Shown: positions 1 through 5,067, counted from the stretch's first letter. The stretch is DNA of 5,067 nucleotides from Halomonas sp. (GCA_007135745.1 SLIH01000453.1:1-5067); one strand, 5' to 3'. Program-made: numbers and translations. Notes: generated by a model not told the origin, from the letters alone.

Positions 1-680
1 CGCGTCTGGATGAAGACTGGCTTGCCAGTGTCGCCGCCGGCATGGCGGAATTGTCGGGTGATTATGGGATTCAGCTGGTGGGCGGGGATATGACCCAGGG
101 TCCCTTGACGTTAACCGTGCAGGTTCAGGGTGCCGTACCTGCAGGTCTCGCTCTGCGGCGCCATGGCGCTCGGCCGGGTGACAGAATCTGTGTAAGCGGA
201 ACACTGGGAGATGCCGGGATAGCCCTGGAGTATCTGGCTTGTGGTGCCGGGAACGACCCGGATATTGCGGCCGTGCTGCAGCGTTATTACTATCCCGTGC
301 CCCGCGTTGCGCTGTCGGAGCTCCTTCGGGGGCGGGCCTCTGCAGCGGTGGATATCAGCGACGGGCTGCTGGCCGACCTGGGGCACATTACGGCGGCATC
401 GGGCGTGGGCGCACGGATCGACAGCGAAAGCCTGCCCATTTCCAGTTCGTTGTGGCGGTTGGGTGGAGATCGTTCCGTGGAGCTGGCCGCTACGGCAGGG
501 GATGATTATGAGCTCTGCTTTACCTGGCCTGCCTCGGCTGGTCCCGTTCCGAATGAAGATGAAGCCGGGCTGCCAGTGAAGGTTATCGGAGAAATTGAAG
601 AAGCCCCTGGCATCCGTCTGTTGCGTGAAGGGCAGCCGCTGGATGTCTGGAGATCAGGTTACAGTCACTTTTCGGAGTAG
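1..680 (+). CDS. thiL: Thiamine-monophosphate kinase, C-terminal part (5' end outside window)
   Basis: ThiL phosphorylates thiamine monophosphate with ATP to thiamine diphosphate, the last step of cofactor synthesis, in the cytoplasm. The reading frame is open from base 3 and gives 225 residues ending in TAG at 678-680. The family is usually about 320 residues, so roughly the first 100, with the N-terminal nucleotide/Mg-binding segment, lie upstream of the window. Visible family blocks, in order, are GGDMTQGPL, a PGDRICVSGTLGDAG segment, PVPRV, AVDISDGLLADLGHI (the conserved DISDGL block of the PurM/ThiL fold), TAGDDYEL and a final VIGEIE. The internal ATG at 42 is not the start, because clear ThiL sequence (LDEDWLASVAAG) precedes it. 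The stop is five bases before pgpA, and the pgpA ribosome-binding site overlaps the end of thiL, which indicates co-transcription. In gammaproteobacteria thiL commonly lies between nusB and pgpA, so nusB is expected just upstream. Confidence 0.96.
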   Translation, partial: RLDEDWLASVAAGMAELSGDYGIQLVGGDMTQGPLTLTVQVQGAVPAGLALRRHGARPGDRICVSGTLGDAGIALEYLACGAGNDPDIAAVLQRYYYPVPRVALSELLRGRASAAVDISDGLLADLGHITAASGVGARIDSESLPISSSLWRLGGDRSVELAATAGDDYELCFTWPASAGPVPNEDEAGLPVKVIGEIEEAPGIRLLREGQPLDVWRSGYSHFSE

Positions 681-685
681 TTGTC

Positions 686-1186
686 ATGCAGGATGCCACC
701 ACGGAAGCCGTCACGCCTCGCTCGCTGCTGCGCGATCCGATGCATTGTCTTGCGCTTGGTCTGGGCAGCGGCTGCATTCGCAAGGCACCGGGAACCTGGG
801 GGTCACTGGCTGCTCTGCCGATCTATGGCCTGTTTTTCTGGGTGCCTGCCCCGGTTTTCGGACTGATTGTGGTGGTGAGTTTTGTTGTCGGCATCTGGCT
901 CTGTCAGCGCACAGCGGATGCACTGGGCGTGCACGATCACCCGGCGATTGTGTGGGATGAATTTGTCGGAATGTGGATCGTGCTGGCGCTGCAGCCCACC
1001 CAATGGTGGTGGATTGGTCTGGCTTTTGTGCTGTTCCGGGTATTCGATATCTGGAAGCCCTGGCCTATAGGCTGGCTCGATCAGAAAGTCTCGGGTGGTC
1101 TCGGGATCATGCTGGATGATGTGCTGGCTGGAATCTATGCCTTTGCCGTACTGGTCGCAATCCAGTTTGCGGTGGGTGCGTTTTGA
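686..1186 (+). CDS. pgpA: Phosphatidylglycerophosphatase A
   Basis: PgpA is an inner-membrane phosphatase that converts phosphatidylglycerophosphate to phosphatidylglycerol. The 166-residue product has the normal family length. Visible signatures are a GTWGS block at residues 36-40, a WDEFVGMW block at 90-97 with acidic residues D91 and E92, the FDIWKPWPIGWLDQ block at 120-133, and GGLGIMLDDVLAGI at 137-150 with D144/D145. Hydrophobic stretches at about 42-72, 95-120 and 145-166 fit a multi-pass membrane protein. The ATG at 686 is preceded by GGAG (674-677) at 8-base spacing; this site spans the end of thiL, suggesting translational coupling. The gene appears to be the last of the operon: the next gene faces it and a hairpin lies at 1197-1211. 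Confidence 0.96.
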   Translation: MQDATTEAVTPRSLLRDPMHCLALGLGSGCIRKAPGTWGSLAALPIYGLFFWVPAPVFGLIVVVSFVVGIWLCQRTADALGVHDHPAIVWDEFVGMWIVLALQPTQWWWIGLAFVLFRVFDIWKPWPIGWLDQKVSGGLGIMLDDVLAGIYAFAVLVAIQFAVGAF

Positions 1187-1196
1187 TTCCGGAAAA

Positions 1197-1211
1197 CGCC
1201 AGTCCCTGGCG
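1197..1211. terminator. Possible bidirectional terminator between pgpA and the convergent small gene
   Basis: CGCCAG (1197-1202), loop TCC, CTGGCG (1206-1211) forms a perfect 6-bp stem, 11 bases after the pgpA stop. On the + strand a mixed pyrimidine run (ACTTCTTT) follows. On the - strand the stem is followed by TTTTCC. It lies in a 54-base gap between two converging genes, where a shared terminator is expected. The stem is short and neither U-tract is long, so the call is tentative. Confidence 0.5.
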
Positions 1212-1240
1212 ACTTCTTTACGACATCCGTTGGGAATGAT

Positions 1241-1510
1241 TCAGTGGTAGGAGCGCTCTTCCGGTAGCATCTTTACAACATTCAGAAAACGCTTCAGGCC
1301 AACCTCTGCGCGCTCCCGTGTTGCATAGGGACCGCTGTCAAAACCTTCTCTGGTGGTGAAATACCAGCTGTTACCGACACAGAAGAAGCGACTGCTTCTG
1401 AACGGTATGGAAACATTCTTTTCACCCGCTCGGTGTCTGGGGTCCATAACCTCCGCCTCCATCGCCGTATTCTTGTTGTTCTCGATGTTTGTTGTGTCGC
1501 CGATAGCCAT
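1241..1510 (-). CDS. Small DUF6316-like hypothetical protein
   Basis: This 89-residue soluble protein has no recognised biochemical function. From memory it resembles the small DUF6316 proteins of Marinobacter and pseudomonads; the family name is a tentative match that was not checked. The first 22 residues are polar and probably disordered (NIENNKNT). A compact conserved-looking core follows: RHRAGE (25-30), IPFRSSRFFCVGNSWYFTTREG (35-56) and GPYATRERAEVGLKRFL (60-76), rich in aromatics and arginines. This looks like a small beta-rich unit followed by a helix. No signal peptide, membrane segment or cysteine motif is visible (one Cys). The frame is open to an ATG at 1567, but that start has no ribosome-binding site. 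The ATG at 1508-1510 has AGAGG at 8-base spacing and is preferred. The gene stands alone on the - strand, convergent with pgpA and 161 bases downstream of the WS/DGAT gene. Confidence 0.8.
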   Translation of the reverse strand: MAIGDTTNIENNKNTAMEAEVMDPRHRAGEKNVSIPFRSSRFFCVGNSWYFTTREGFDSGPYATRERAEVGLKRFLNVVKMLPEERSYH

Positions 1511-1518
1511 CTGCTCAA

Positions 1519-1523
1519 CCTCT
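1519..1523 (-). promoter_or_regulatory. Ribosome-binding site fixing the start of the small DUF6316-like gene
   Basis: On the - strand AGAGG lies 8 bases before the ATG at 1510. The upstream in-frame ATG at 1567 is preceded by a sequence without any purine-rich Shine-Dalgarno match. The shorter 89-residue product is therefore chosen over the 108-residue one, whose extra N-terminus (LLLKTVKNCLYWLE) also looks like read-through of AT-rich intergenic DNA. Confidence 0.75.
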
Positions 1524-1606
1524 AACCAGTATAGACAATTTTTTACTGTTTTTAACAATAAATCCACTCAAATGTCGCGGAGTGACAAAACAATCACATT
1601 AACCAT

Positions 1607-1643
1607 GTTGCTGAGCGCGCTAATTTGTGCGCGCTCCCACAAC
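1607..1643. terminator. GC-rich hairpin downstream of the WS/DGAT gene, possible terminator
   Basis: GAGCGCGC (1613-1620) and GCGCGCTC (1629-1636) form a perfect 8-bp stem around an 8-base AT-rich loop. GTTG (1607-1610) and CAAC (1640-1643) extend it beyond a small internal loop. It begins about 30 bases after the WS/DGAT stop (1672), where a transcript terminator would lie. No U-tract follows on either strand, so it is not a classical intrinsic terminator. It could stabilise the mRNA 3' end, be a repeat-type palindrome, or sit in the upstream region of the small gene. Confidence 0.45.
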
Positions 1644-1671
1644 CATTTCAAATGAGTAGACGAGGTGAGTG

Positions 1672-3270
1672 CTATTTTGGTTCCTTCTCGGAAACCGGGG
1701 CCTCCTCTTCATTCGTCCCGGTTTCTCCGGACTGCCGGAAAGGCTGGGTAACACGCGTGAGCCATTGGTCCAGGTGGGAGCGCAGGTCATCCAGCAGCGC
1801 CGCATCCTCCGCGCCCTCATCGGGTTCGTCCGGTACGTCGCCAGCTGGCAGGTTGGTGGCCGCCTCTTCGATTGCATCGACGCTTTCGTCAATCAGCACC
1901 GCAAGCTGGTCGCCATCAGGGATCAACTCCGGGCAGAGGGTGATGTTGAAGTTAATGCTGCCTTCGTAACTGACCGCAAGAATCACCAGGCCGGCGCCAT
2001 CGAACAGCGGCGCGCTATTGATCTGACGGACCAGCCGAGCCCCCTGCAGGTAGAGAGGGACCTGGGGCCCCGGGACATTGGTGATGGGGAGATTGAATAC
2101 CGGTTTATAACGCTGCGCCAGCTGAAACTCCGAGTAGAGACGTGCGGAAAGGGCCAGCATAGTGGGCGGCAGCAGTTCGGTCAGTCGGTCCGCCGCGATG
2201 GCCTGCTGGTAGCTTTCCGAAACCCGTGCATTCTGGCTGATTTTCTGTACTCGGCGGGCCGGATCGGGCTCATCCGTTGCCAGACTGAGCAGCATGGCGG
2301 ACATCTGGTTGCCGGTTGGGCGGCGCAGGCTCTTGGAGCGCACGGAAATCGGTGTCAGAGCCACCAGGGAGCGTTCCGGCAGCGCTTCATGCTGGTTGAG
2401 GTAGCGTTTCAGAGCCTCTGCGCAGACGCCCAGGACCACGTCATTGAGTGTTATGTCGGCGCCCAGGGTTGCTTTCAGTTCCTTGAGCCTTGCGAGTTCA
2501 ATTTCCTGGGTAACAATGCGTCGCTGGTTCGACAGGTTGCGGTTGAAAGGCGTCCGCGGGGCACGGAACAGGTCCCTGGACAGGGGCAGCCGGCCCAGAT
2601 ACTGCATGACCAGGCCATGAAGGGTGGCCGAGGCTGCATCCCGGGCAATGGAGGCGAGCTTGAACGGGCGCTGGATGACATTGAGTGAAGCCTGGGCGGC
2701 CAGCCGGGTGGTGGAAGGCGAAGCTTCCGGCTGCCAGTGATGACGCGCCGGCATGGGTGCATCGGGGGTGTATTCGAGCAGCTTGCCCATGACTTCCTCG
2801 CCGCTGAATGCATCCACGGCGGCGTGGTGGACTCTGGCAACGATGGCGAAGGCCTTTTCTGGCAGGTTCGGATCCTCTCCGAGGCCATCAATATAGGTTA
2901 CATGCCACAGTGGTCGTTCCCGTGGCAGGGGCTCCGCCAGAAGGGATTCCGCCAGCGCTTTGAGCTCCTCCATTGAACCGTTGCCTTCCAGGCTGATATG
3001 GCTCAGGTGGTGATCAAGGTCAAAATCCTCGTCGTCAACCCAGTAGGGGCGGTCCAGGTTGAGCGGCACCTGGAGTATTTTCTGGCGAAAAAATGCGGCC
3101 AGGTGCAGTCGGCGTTCGAGAAATGTACGAAATTGCTCGAAACGCAGCGGCTCACTGCGATGACTGCCATCAAACAGATAGAGCCCGCCTATATGCATGG
3201 GCGTTGTGTCCGATTCCAGGTAAAGGAAGGACGCGTCCAGCTCGGAAAGTTGCCGCATGGTGTCGTTCAC
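1672..3270 (-). CDS. Wax ester synthase / acyl-CoA:diacylglycerol acyltransferase (WS/DGAT)
   Basis: The family transfers acyl groups from acyl-CoA to fatty alcohols (wax esters) or diacylglycerol (triacylglycerol), at the membrane/lipid-droplet surface. The 532-residue product shows the WS/DGAT blocks in order: N-terminal LSELDASFLYLES with MHIGGLYLF (8-33), RPLW at 119-122, the catalytic motif H148-H149-A-A-V-D153-A154, LNDVVLGVC at 275-283 with the conserved N276-D277, and TNVPGP at 397-402 followed by PLYLQGARL. The usual motif is HHxxxDG; here the last residue is alanine (codon GCA on the - strand), while both histidines and the aspartate are kept. The C-terminus from about 477 is acidic and charged (DEPDEGAED, EEEAPVSEKEPK), making the protein longer than the usual 450-500 residues. 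The start is GTG at 3270, supported by GGGAG 8 bases upstream; ATG at 3258 is the alternative. Marinobacter-type bacteria often carry several paralogues, so which one this is, and its substrate, cannot be told from sequence alone. Confidence 0.93.
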   Translation of the reverse strand: MNDTMRQLSELDASFLYLESDTTPMHIGGLYLFDGSHRSEPLRFEQFRTFLERRLHLAAFFRQKILQVPLNLDRPYWVDDEDFDLDHHLSHISLEGNGSMEELKALAESLLAEPLPRERPLWHVTYIDGLGEDPNLPEKAFAIVARVHHAAVDAFSGEEVMGKLLEYTPDAPMPARHHWQPEASPSTTRLAAQASLNVIQRPFKLASIARDAASATLHGLVMQYLGRLPLSRDLFRAPRTPFNRNLSNQRRIVTQEIELARLKELKATLGADITLNDVVLGVCAEALKRYLNQHEALPERSLVALTPISVRSKSLRRPTGNQMSAMLLSLATDEPDPARRVQKISQNARVSESYQQAIAADRLTELLPPTMLALSARLYSEFQLAQRYKPVFNLPITNVPGPQVPLYLQGARLVRQINSAPLFDGAGLVILAVSYEGSINFNITLCPELIPDGDQLAVLIDESVDAIEEAATNLPAGDVPDEPDEGAEDAALLDDLRSHLDQWLTRVTQPFRQSGETGTNEEEAPVSEKEPK

Positions 3271-3278
3271 CGTTACTA

Positions 3279-3283
3279 CTCCC
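3279..3283 (-). promoter_or_regulatory. Ribosome-binding site supporting the GTG start of the WS/DGAT gene
   Basis: On the - strand GGGAG lies 8 bases before GTG at 3270. The nearest ATG (3258, residue 5) would lie 20 bases from it, too far. The GTG start is therefore chosen, giving an N-terminus of MNDTMRQLSELDASF. Confidence 0.75.
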
Positions 3284-3310
3284 TGTAAAGCGTTGAGAAG
3301 GTATCAGGGG

Positions 3311-3327
3311 CAAGGCCCGGGGCCTTG
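3311..3327. repeat. Perfect 8-1-8 inverted repeat in the WS/DGAT leader
   Basis: On the - strand this reads CAAGGCCC-C-GGGCCTTG, a perfect dyad of 17 bases. It lies between the proposed TATAAT box and the ribosome-binding site, at about +7 to +23 of the predicted transcript. It could be an operator for a dimeric repressor, a 5'-leader hairpin (7-bp stem, 3-base loop), or the stem of a lysR terminator. No U-tract follows, which argues against the last. Confidence 0.55.
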
Positions 3328-3339
3328 GTGGCTTCGACG

Positions 3340-3368
3340 ATTATACGTTCTCCGGCGCTGTATTTCTC
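3340..3368 (-). promoter_or_regulatory. Putative sigma-70 promoter of the WS/DGAT gene
   Basis: On the - strand a perfect TATAAT lies at 3345-3340. The -35 position 17 bases upstream reads GAGAAA (3368-3363), which matches TTGACA at only three of six positions, so an activator may be needed. The start point would be near 3333, giving a leader of about 62 bases. The promoter lies in the 128-base gap after lysR, so the WS/DGAT gene need not depend on lysR transcription. Confidence 0.5.
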
Positions 3369-3398
3369 TATCCCTGATCGCACTCCCGGCTCATTGTG

Positions 3399-4319
3399 CT
3401 ACTGCTGTACCGGAGCGAGCCACTCATCAAAATAGTTGGTCGTGGAAAGGTGCTCCCAGAACCAGTTCTGGGCTTTTCCAGCCTCCCCTTTTCTGCGTGC
3501 CATGCACAGGTCGACAGGGCGGCGTGGTTTGTTGACTTTCAGGGCTACCAGCTCGCCTGCCTCAAGTGCCTGCGCGGCATGCAGCTCGGGCAGCCAACCC
3601 ACGCCCAGCCCGGCCATCTGGGTCTGAACTTTCTGGTGCATGCCGCTGACCGTCAGGGTACTCTGGCGAGCAAAAATACCGGCGCTTCCAGGTGGAAGCT
3701 GCCGGGAGCTGTCGGCTACCACCACGGCGGGCCAGTGGCGGATTTGATCCTCGCTCACGGGCTCGAGTTCCCGGGTCAGCGGGTGATCCGGCGACACGGC
3801 GTAGACAAAACCGGTTTGTCCGATGGTGTAGGTGTCATAGCTTCCGGCGGGTTGTGCGTCGAGGGCAGCGCCAACAATCAGATCCGCCCGACCGGTGTGC
3901 AGGGCATCCCAGCTGCCGGCAAACACCTCTTCCGTCAACTGGATTTCCACCGGCACCTCAAGTTCTCGGAATTGCTGTACCGCGCTGAAGAGCACCCGTA
4001 TCGGCAGCAGTGAATCCAGGGCAATACGCAGCCGTGTTTCCCACCCCTGAGCCACGCGCTGGGTGCTGCGTGCAAGGGTATCCGTGGCTTCCAGAAGTTG
4101 TCGCCCCTGCTCCAGCAGGTAGCGGCCGGCTGGGGTCAGCAGTGCCCGGTGGCCGGAACGATCAAAGAGCTGAACATTCAGGTCCTCCTCAAGCTTGTGA
4201 ATGGTGTAGCTCACCGCAGACGGTACCCGGTGCAGCTCATCCGCGGCGGCGGCGAAGGTTCCCTTGCGGGCAATCGCGTCCAGAACACGCAGGGCGTCGA
4301 TGGAAATGGGATAGGGCAT
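3399..4319 (-). CDS. LysR-family transcriptional regulator, YhaJ-like
   Basis: This is a DNA-binding regulator of normal LysR length (306 residues). The N-terminal winged helix-turn-helix covers about residues 5-65: ALRVLDAIARKGTFAAAADELHRVPSAVSYTIHKLEEDL, then LFDRSGHRALLTPAG. A linker helix follows to about 90, then the periplasmic-binding-protein-like effector domain (about 95-295) with GRADLIVGA at 143-151 and AGLGVGWLPE at 236-245. The helix-turn-helix block, the QGWET segment (91-95) and the LPE segment resemble E. coli YhaJ, as recalled rather than searched. YhaJ is linked in the literature to responses to dinitrotoluene-derived/quinone-like compounds. The start is constrained: an in-frame TGA lies two codons upstream (4325-4323), and no clear Shine-Dalgarno sequence precedes the ATG. 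It is divergent from the YqjG-like gene, the classic LysR regulator/target arrangement; the E. coli yhaJ and yqjG genes are also near neighbours. Confidence 0.93.
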   Translation of the reverse strand: MPYPISIDALRVLDAIARKGTFAAAADELHRVPSAVSYTIHKLEEDLNVQLFDRSGHRALLTPAGRYLLEQGRQLLEATDTLARSTQRVAQGWETRLRIALDSLLPIRVLFSAVQQFRELEVPVEIQLTEEVFAGSWDALHTGRADLIVGAALDAQPAGSYDTYTIGQTGFVYAVSPDHPLTRELEPVSEDQIRHWPAVVVADSSRQLPPGSAGIFARQSTLTVSGMHQKVQTQMAGLGVGWLPELHAAQALEAGELVALKVNKPRRPVDLCMARRKGEAGKAQNWFWEHLSTTNYFDEWLAPVQQ

Positions 4320-4328
4320 AGGTCAAAT

Positions 4329-4351
4329 TTTCTGAAGGGGTTGGCCAGAAA
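4329..4351. promoter_or_regulatory. Candidate LysR-type operator in the divergent intergenic region
   Basis: TTTCTG (4329-4334) and CAGAAA (4346-4351) form a perfect 6-bp inverted repeat around 11 bases. The site lies 10-32 bases upstream of the lysR start and 74 bases upstream of the reductase start. LysR-type proteins commonly bind such interrupted dyads and repress their own gene while activating the divergent one. The position fits both roles, but binding is inferred only. No convincing sigma-70 promoter was found in the 105-base region for either gene; TCTAAC at 4375-4380 is a weak -10 candidate for the + strand. Confidence 0.5.
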
Positions 4352-4424
4352 TCATCGTTTGTTTCGCTTGGCAGTCTAACGCACTCTGTTCGTTGATGAA
4401 TACGCAAGTTGAAGGAGGAAAACC

Positions 4425-5067
4425 ATGGGCTTGCTTGTACAGGGCGTTTGGCACGATCAGTGGTATGACACCAGCAAGCATGGGGGAGAATTTGTGCGCG
4501 AAGGCGCCCAGTTCCGCAACTGGGTAACGGCTGATGGCTCGCCGGGCCCGTCCGGTGAGGGCGGCTTTCAGGCCGAGAGGGGGCGCTATCATCTTTATGT
4601 TTCCATGGCCTGTCCCTGGGCCCATCGCACGCTGATCTTCCGGGCTTTGAAAGGGCTTACCGACAAGATCTCGGTGTCCGTGGTGCATCCCGATATGCTG
4701 GAGAATGGCTGGGAGTTCCGTACGGATGATCCCGCACACAGCGACAGCGTCAATAATGCCCGTTACATGCGCGAGATCTATACCAAATCGAAGCCGGACT
4801 ACACGGGGCGGGTGACTGTGCCGGTACTCTGGGACAAGAAGCAGGGCTGCATCGTCAGCAATGAGTCGGCGGAGATCATACGCATGCTTAACAGCGCCTT
4901 TGATGGCCTGGGTGCGGAACCCCATGATTTCTATCCCGAGTCGCTGAGGGACGAGATCCATGCGGTGAACGATCGCATCTACAACCAGGTCAACAACGGT
5001 GTTTACCGGGCGGGATTCGCCACGGCCCAGGACAAGTATGAAAAGGCGTTCGATGAGGTGTTCGAGA
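4425..5067 (+). CDS. yqjG: Glutathionyl-hydroquinone reductase, xi-class GST (YqjG-like), N-terminal part
   Basis: The family reduces glutathionyl-hydroquinones to hydroquinones using glutathione, and helps recycle or detoxify quinones in the cytoplasm. The frame is open from ATG 4425 to the window end, giving 214 residues; the family has about 320-330, so about one third is missing downstream. Visible features are the N-terminal GVWHDQWYD (7-15), FRNWVTADGSPGP (30-42), the catalytic CPWAHR at 63-68 with C63 at the same position as in E. coli YqjG, VPVLWD (132-137, with the cis-proline P133 of the thioredoxin fold), SNESAEIIRM (145-154, glutathione-binding) and YNQVNNGVYRAGFAT (186-200), which begins the helical domain. 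A strong AAGGAGG (4412-4418) lies 6 bases before the ATG. The opposite-strand reading frame over this gene is a shadow. The divergent YhaJ-like gene is its likely regulator. Confidence 0.95.
   Translation, partial: MGLLVQGVWHDQWYDTSKHGGEFVREGAQFRNWVTADGSPGPSGEGGFQAERGRYHLYVSMACPWAHRTLIFRALKGLTDKISVSVVHPDMLENGWEFRTDDPAHSDSVNNARYMREIYTKSKPDYTGRVTVPVLWDKKQGCIVSNESAEIIRMLNSAFDGLGAEPHDFYPESLRDEIHAVNDRIYNQVNNGVYRAGFATAQDKYEKAFDEVFE

Noticed and set aside
1528..1558. A - strand TATACT (1533-1528) with TTGTTA (1558-1553) as promoter of the small gene
   Set aside because: The spacing is 19 bases, and the start point would fall within the ribosome-binding site at 1519-1523, leaving almost no leader. 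The AT-rich stretch probably does hold the promoter, but I cannot place it.
1511..1567. The 19-residue N-terminal extension of the small gene from the ATG at 1567
   Set aside because: There is no ribosome-binding site for that ATG, whereas the ATG at 1510 has AGAGG at proper spacing.
1581..1598. GTGA-N8-TCAC, resembling a CRP/Vfr-type site
   Set aside because: The half-sites are two bases too far apart for the TGTGA-N6-TCACA pattern and the left half lacks its first T.
1669..2688. A 339-residue open frame on the + strand antisense to the WS/DGAT gene
   Set aside because: It is opposite a gene with complete family motifs, has no family resemblance, and its composition is that of a GC-rich complementary-frame shadow.
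3396..4013. A 205-residue + strand open frame across the LysR gene
   Set aside because: It is the complement of a clear LysR effector domain, with no recognisable domain of its own.
4378..4394. AACG-N9-CGTT as a second regulator site in the divergent region
   Set aside because: The arms are only 4 bp and do not share sequence with the stronger TTTCTG-N11-CAGAAA dyad; such repeats are expected by chance.
4323..4961. A 212-residue open frame on the - strand over the start of the YqjG-like gene
   Set aside because: The + strand frame from 4425 carries every expected YqjG motif and a strong ribosome-binding site; this frame is its complement and runs into the divergent control region.

Overview
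The window looks like chromosomal DNA of a lipid-storing marine-type gammaproteobacterium. Marinobacter or a close relative is the best guess, from three things: a thiL-pgpA pair, a wax ester synthase/diacylglycerol acyltransferase (WS/DGAT) gene, and a small protein of a type I associate with that group. This assignment is inference from gene content and protein resemblance; no database was searched. No rRNA, tRNA, CRISPR array, insertion sequence or phage gene was seen.

Layout. Positions 1-1186 (+ strand) hold the end of thiL (thiamine-phosphate kinase), then pgpA (phosphatidylglycerophosphatase A), five bases apart and surely one operon. Positions 1187-1240 are a short convergent gap with a hairpin that could terminate from both sides. 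Positions 1241-1510 (- strand) encode an 89-residue DUF6316-like protein of unknown function. Positions 1511-1671 have no gene; they are AT-rich next to the small gene and carry a strong GC-rich hairpin near the end of the next gene. Positions 1672-3270 (- strand) encode a 532-residue WS/DGAT. Its active-site motif reads HHxxxDA instead of the usual HHxxxDG, and it has a charged C-terminal tail. Its 128-bp upstream region holds a consensus TATAAT box and a perfect 8-1-8 dyad. Positions 3399-4319 (- strand) encode a LysR-type regulator close to E. coli YhaJ. Across a 105-bp divergent intergenic region lies the start of a YqjG-type (xi-class) glutathionyl-hydroquinone reductase (4425 to window end, + strand).

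How the genes work together. thiL and pgpA are housekeeping genes (thiamine diphosphate and phosphatidylglycerol synthesis). The WS/DGAT makes neutral storage lipids from acyl-CoA. The YhaJ-like regulator and the YqjG-like reductase form a divergent regulator/target pair. The E. coli homologues are also chromosomal neighbours, and E. coli YhaJ has been linked to responses to aromatic/quinone-like compounds, so a quinone-sensing and detoxification module is likely. A perfect dyad (TTTCTG-N11-CAGAAA) between them is the best operator candidate. Nothing here amounts to an evidently new multi-gene system. The points most worth a second look are the altered acyltransferase motif, the regulator/reductase intergenic dyad, and the dyad in the WS/DGAT leader.
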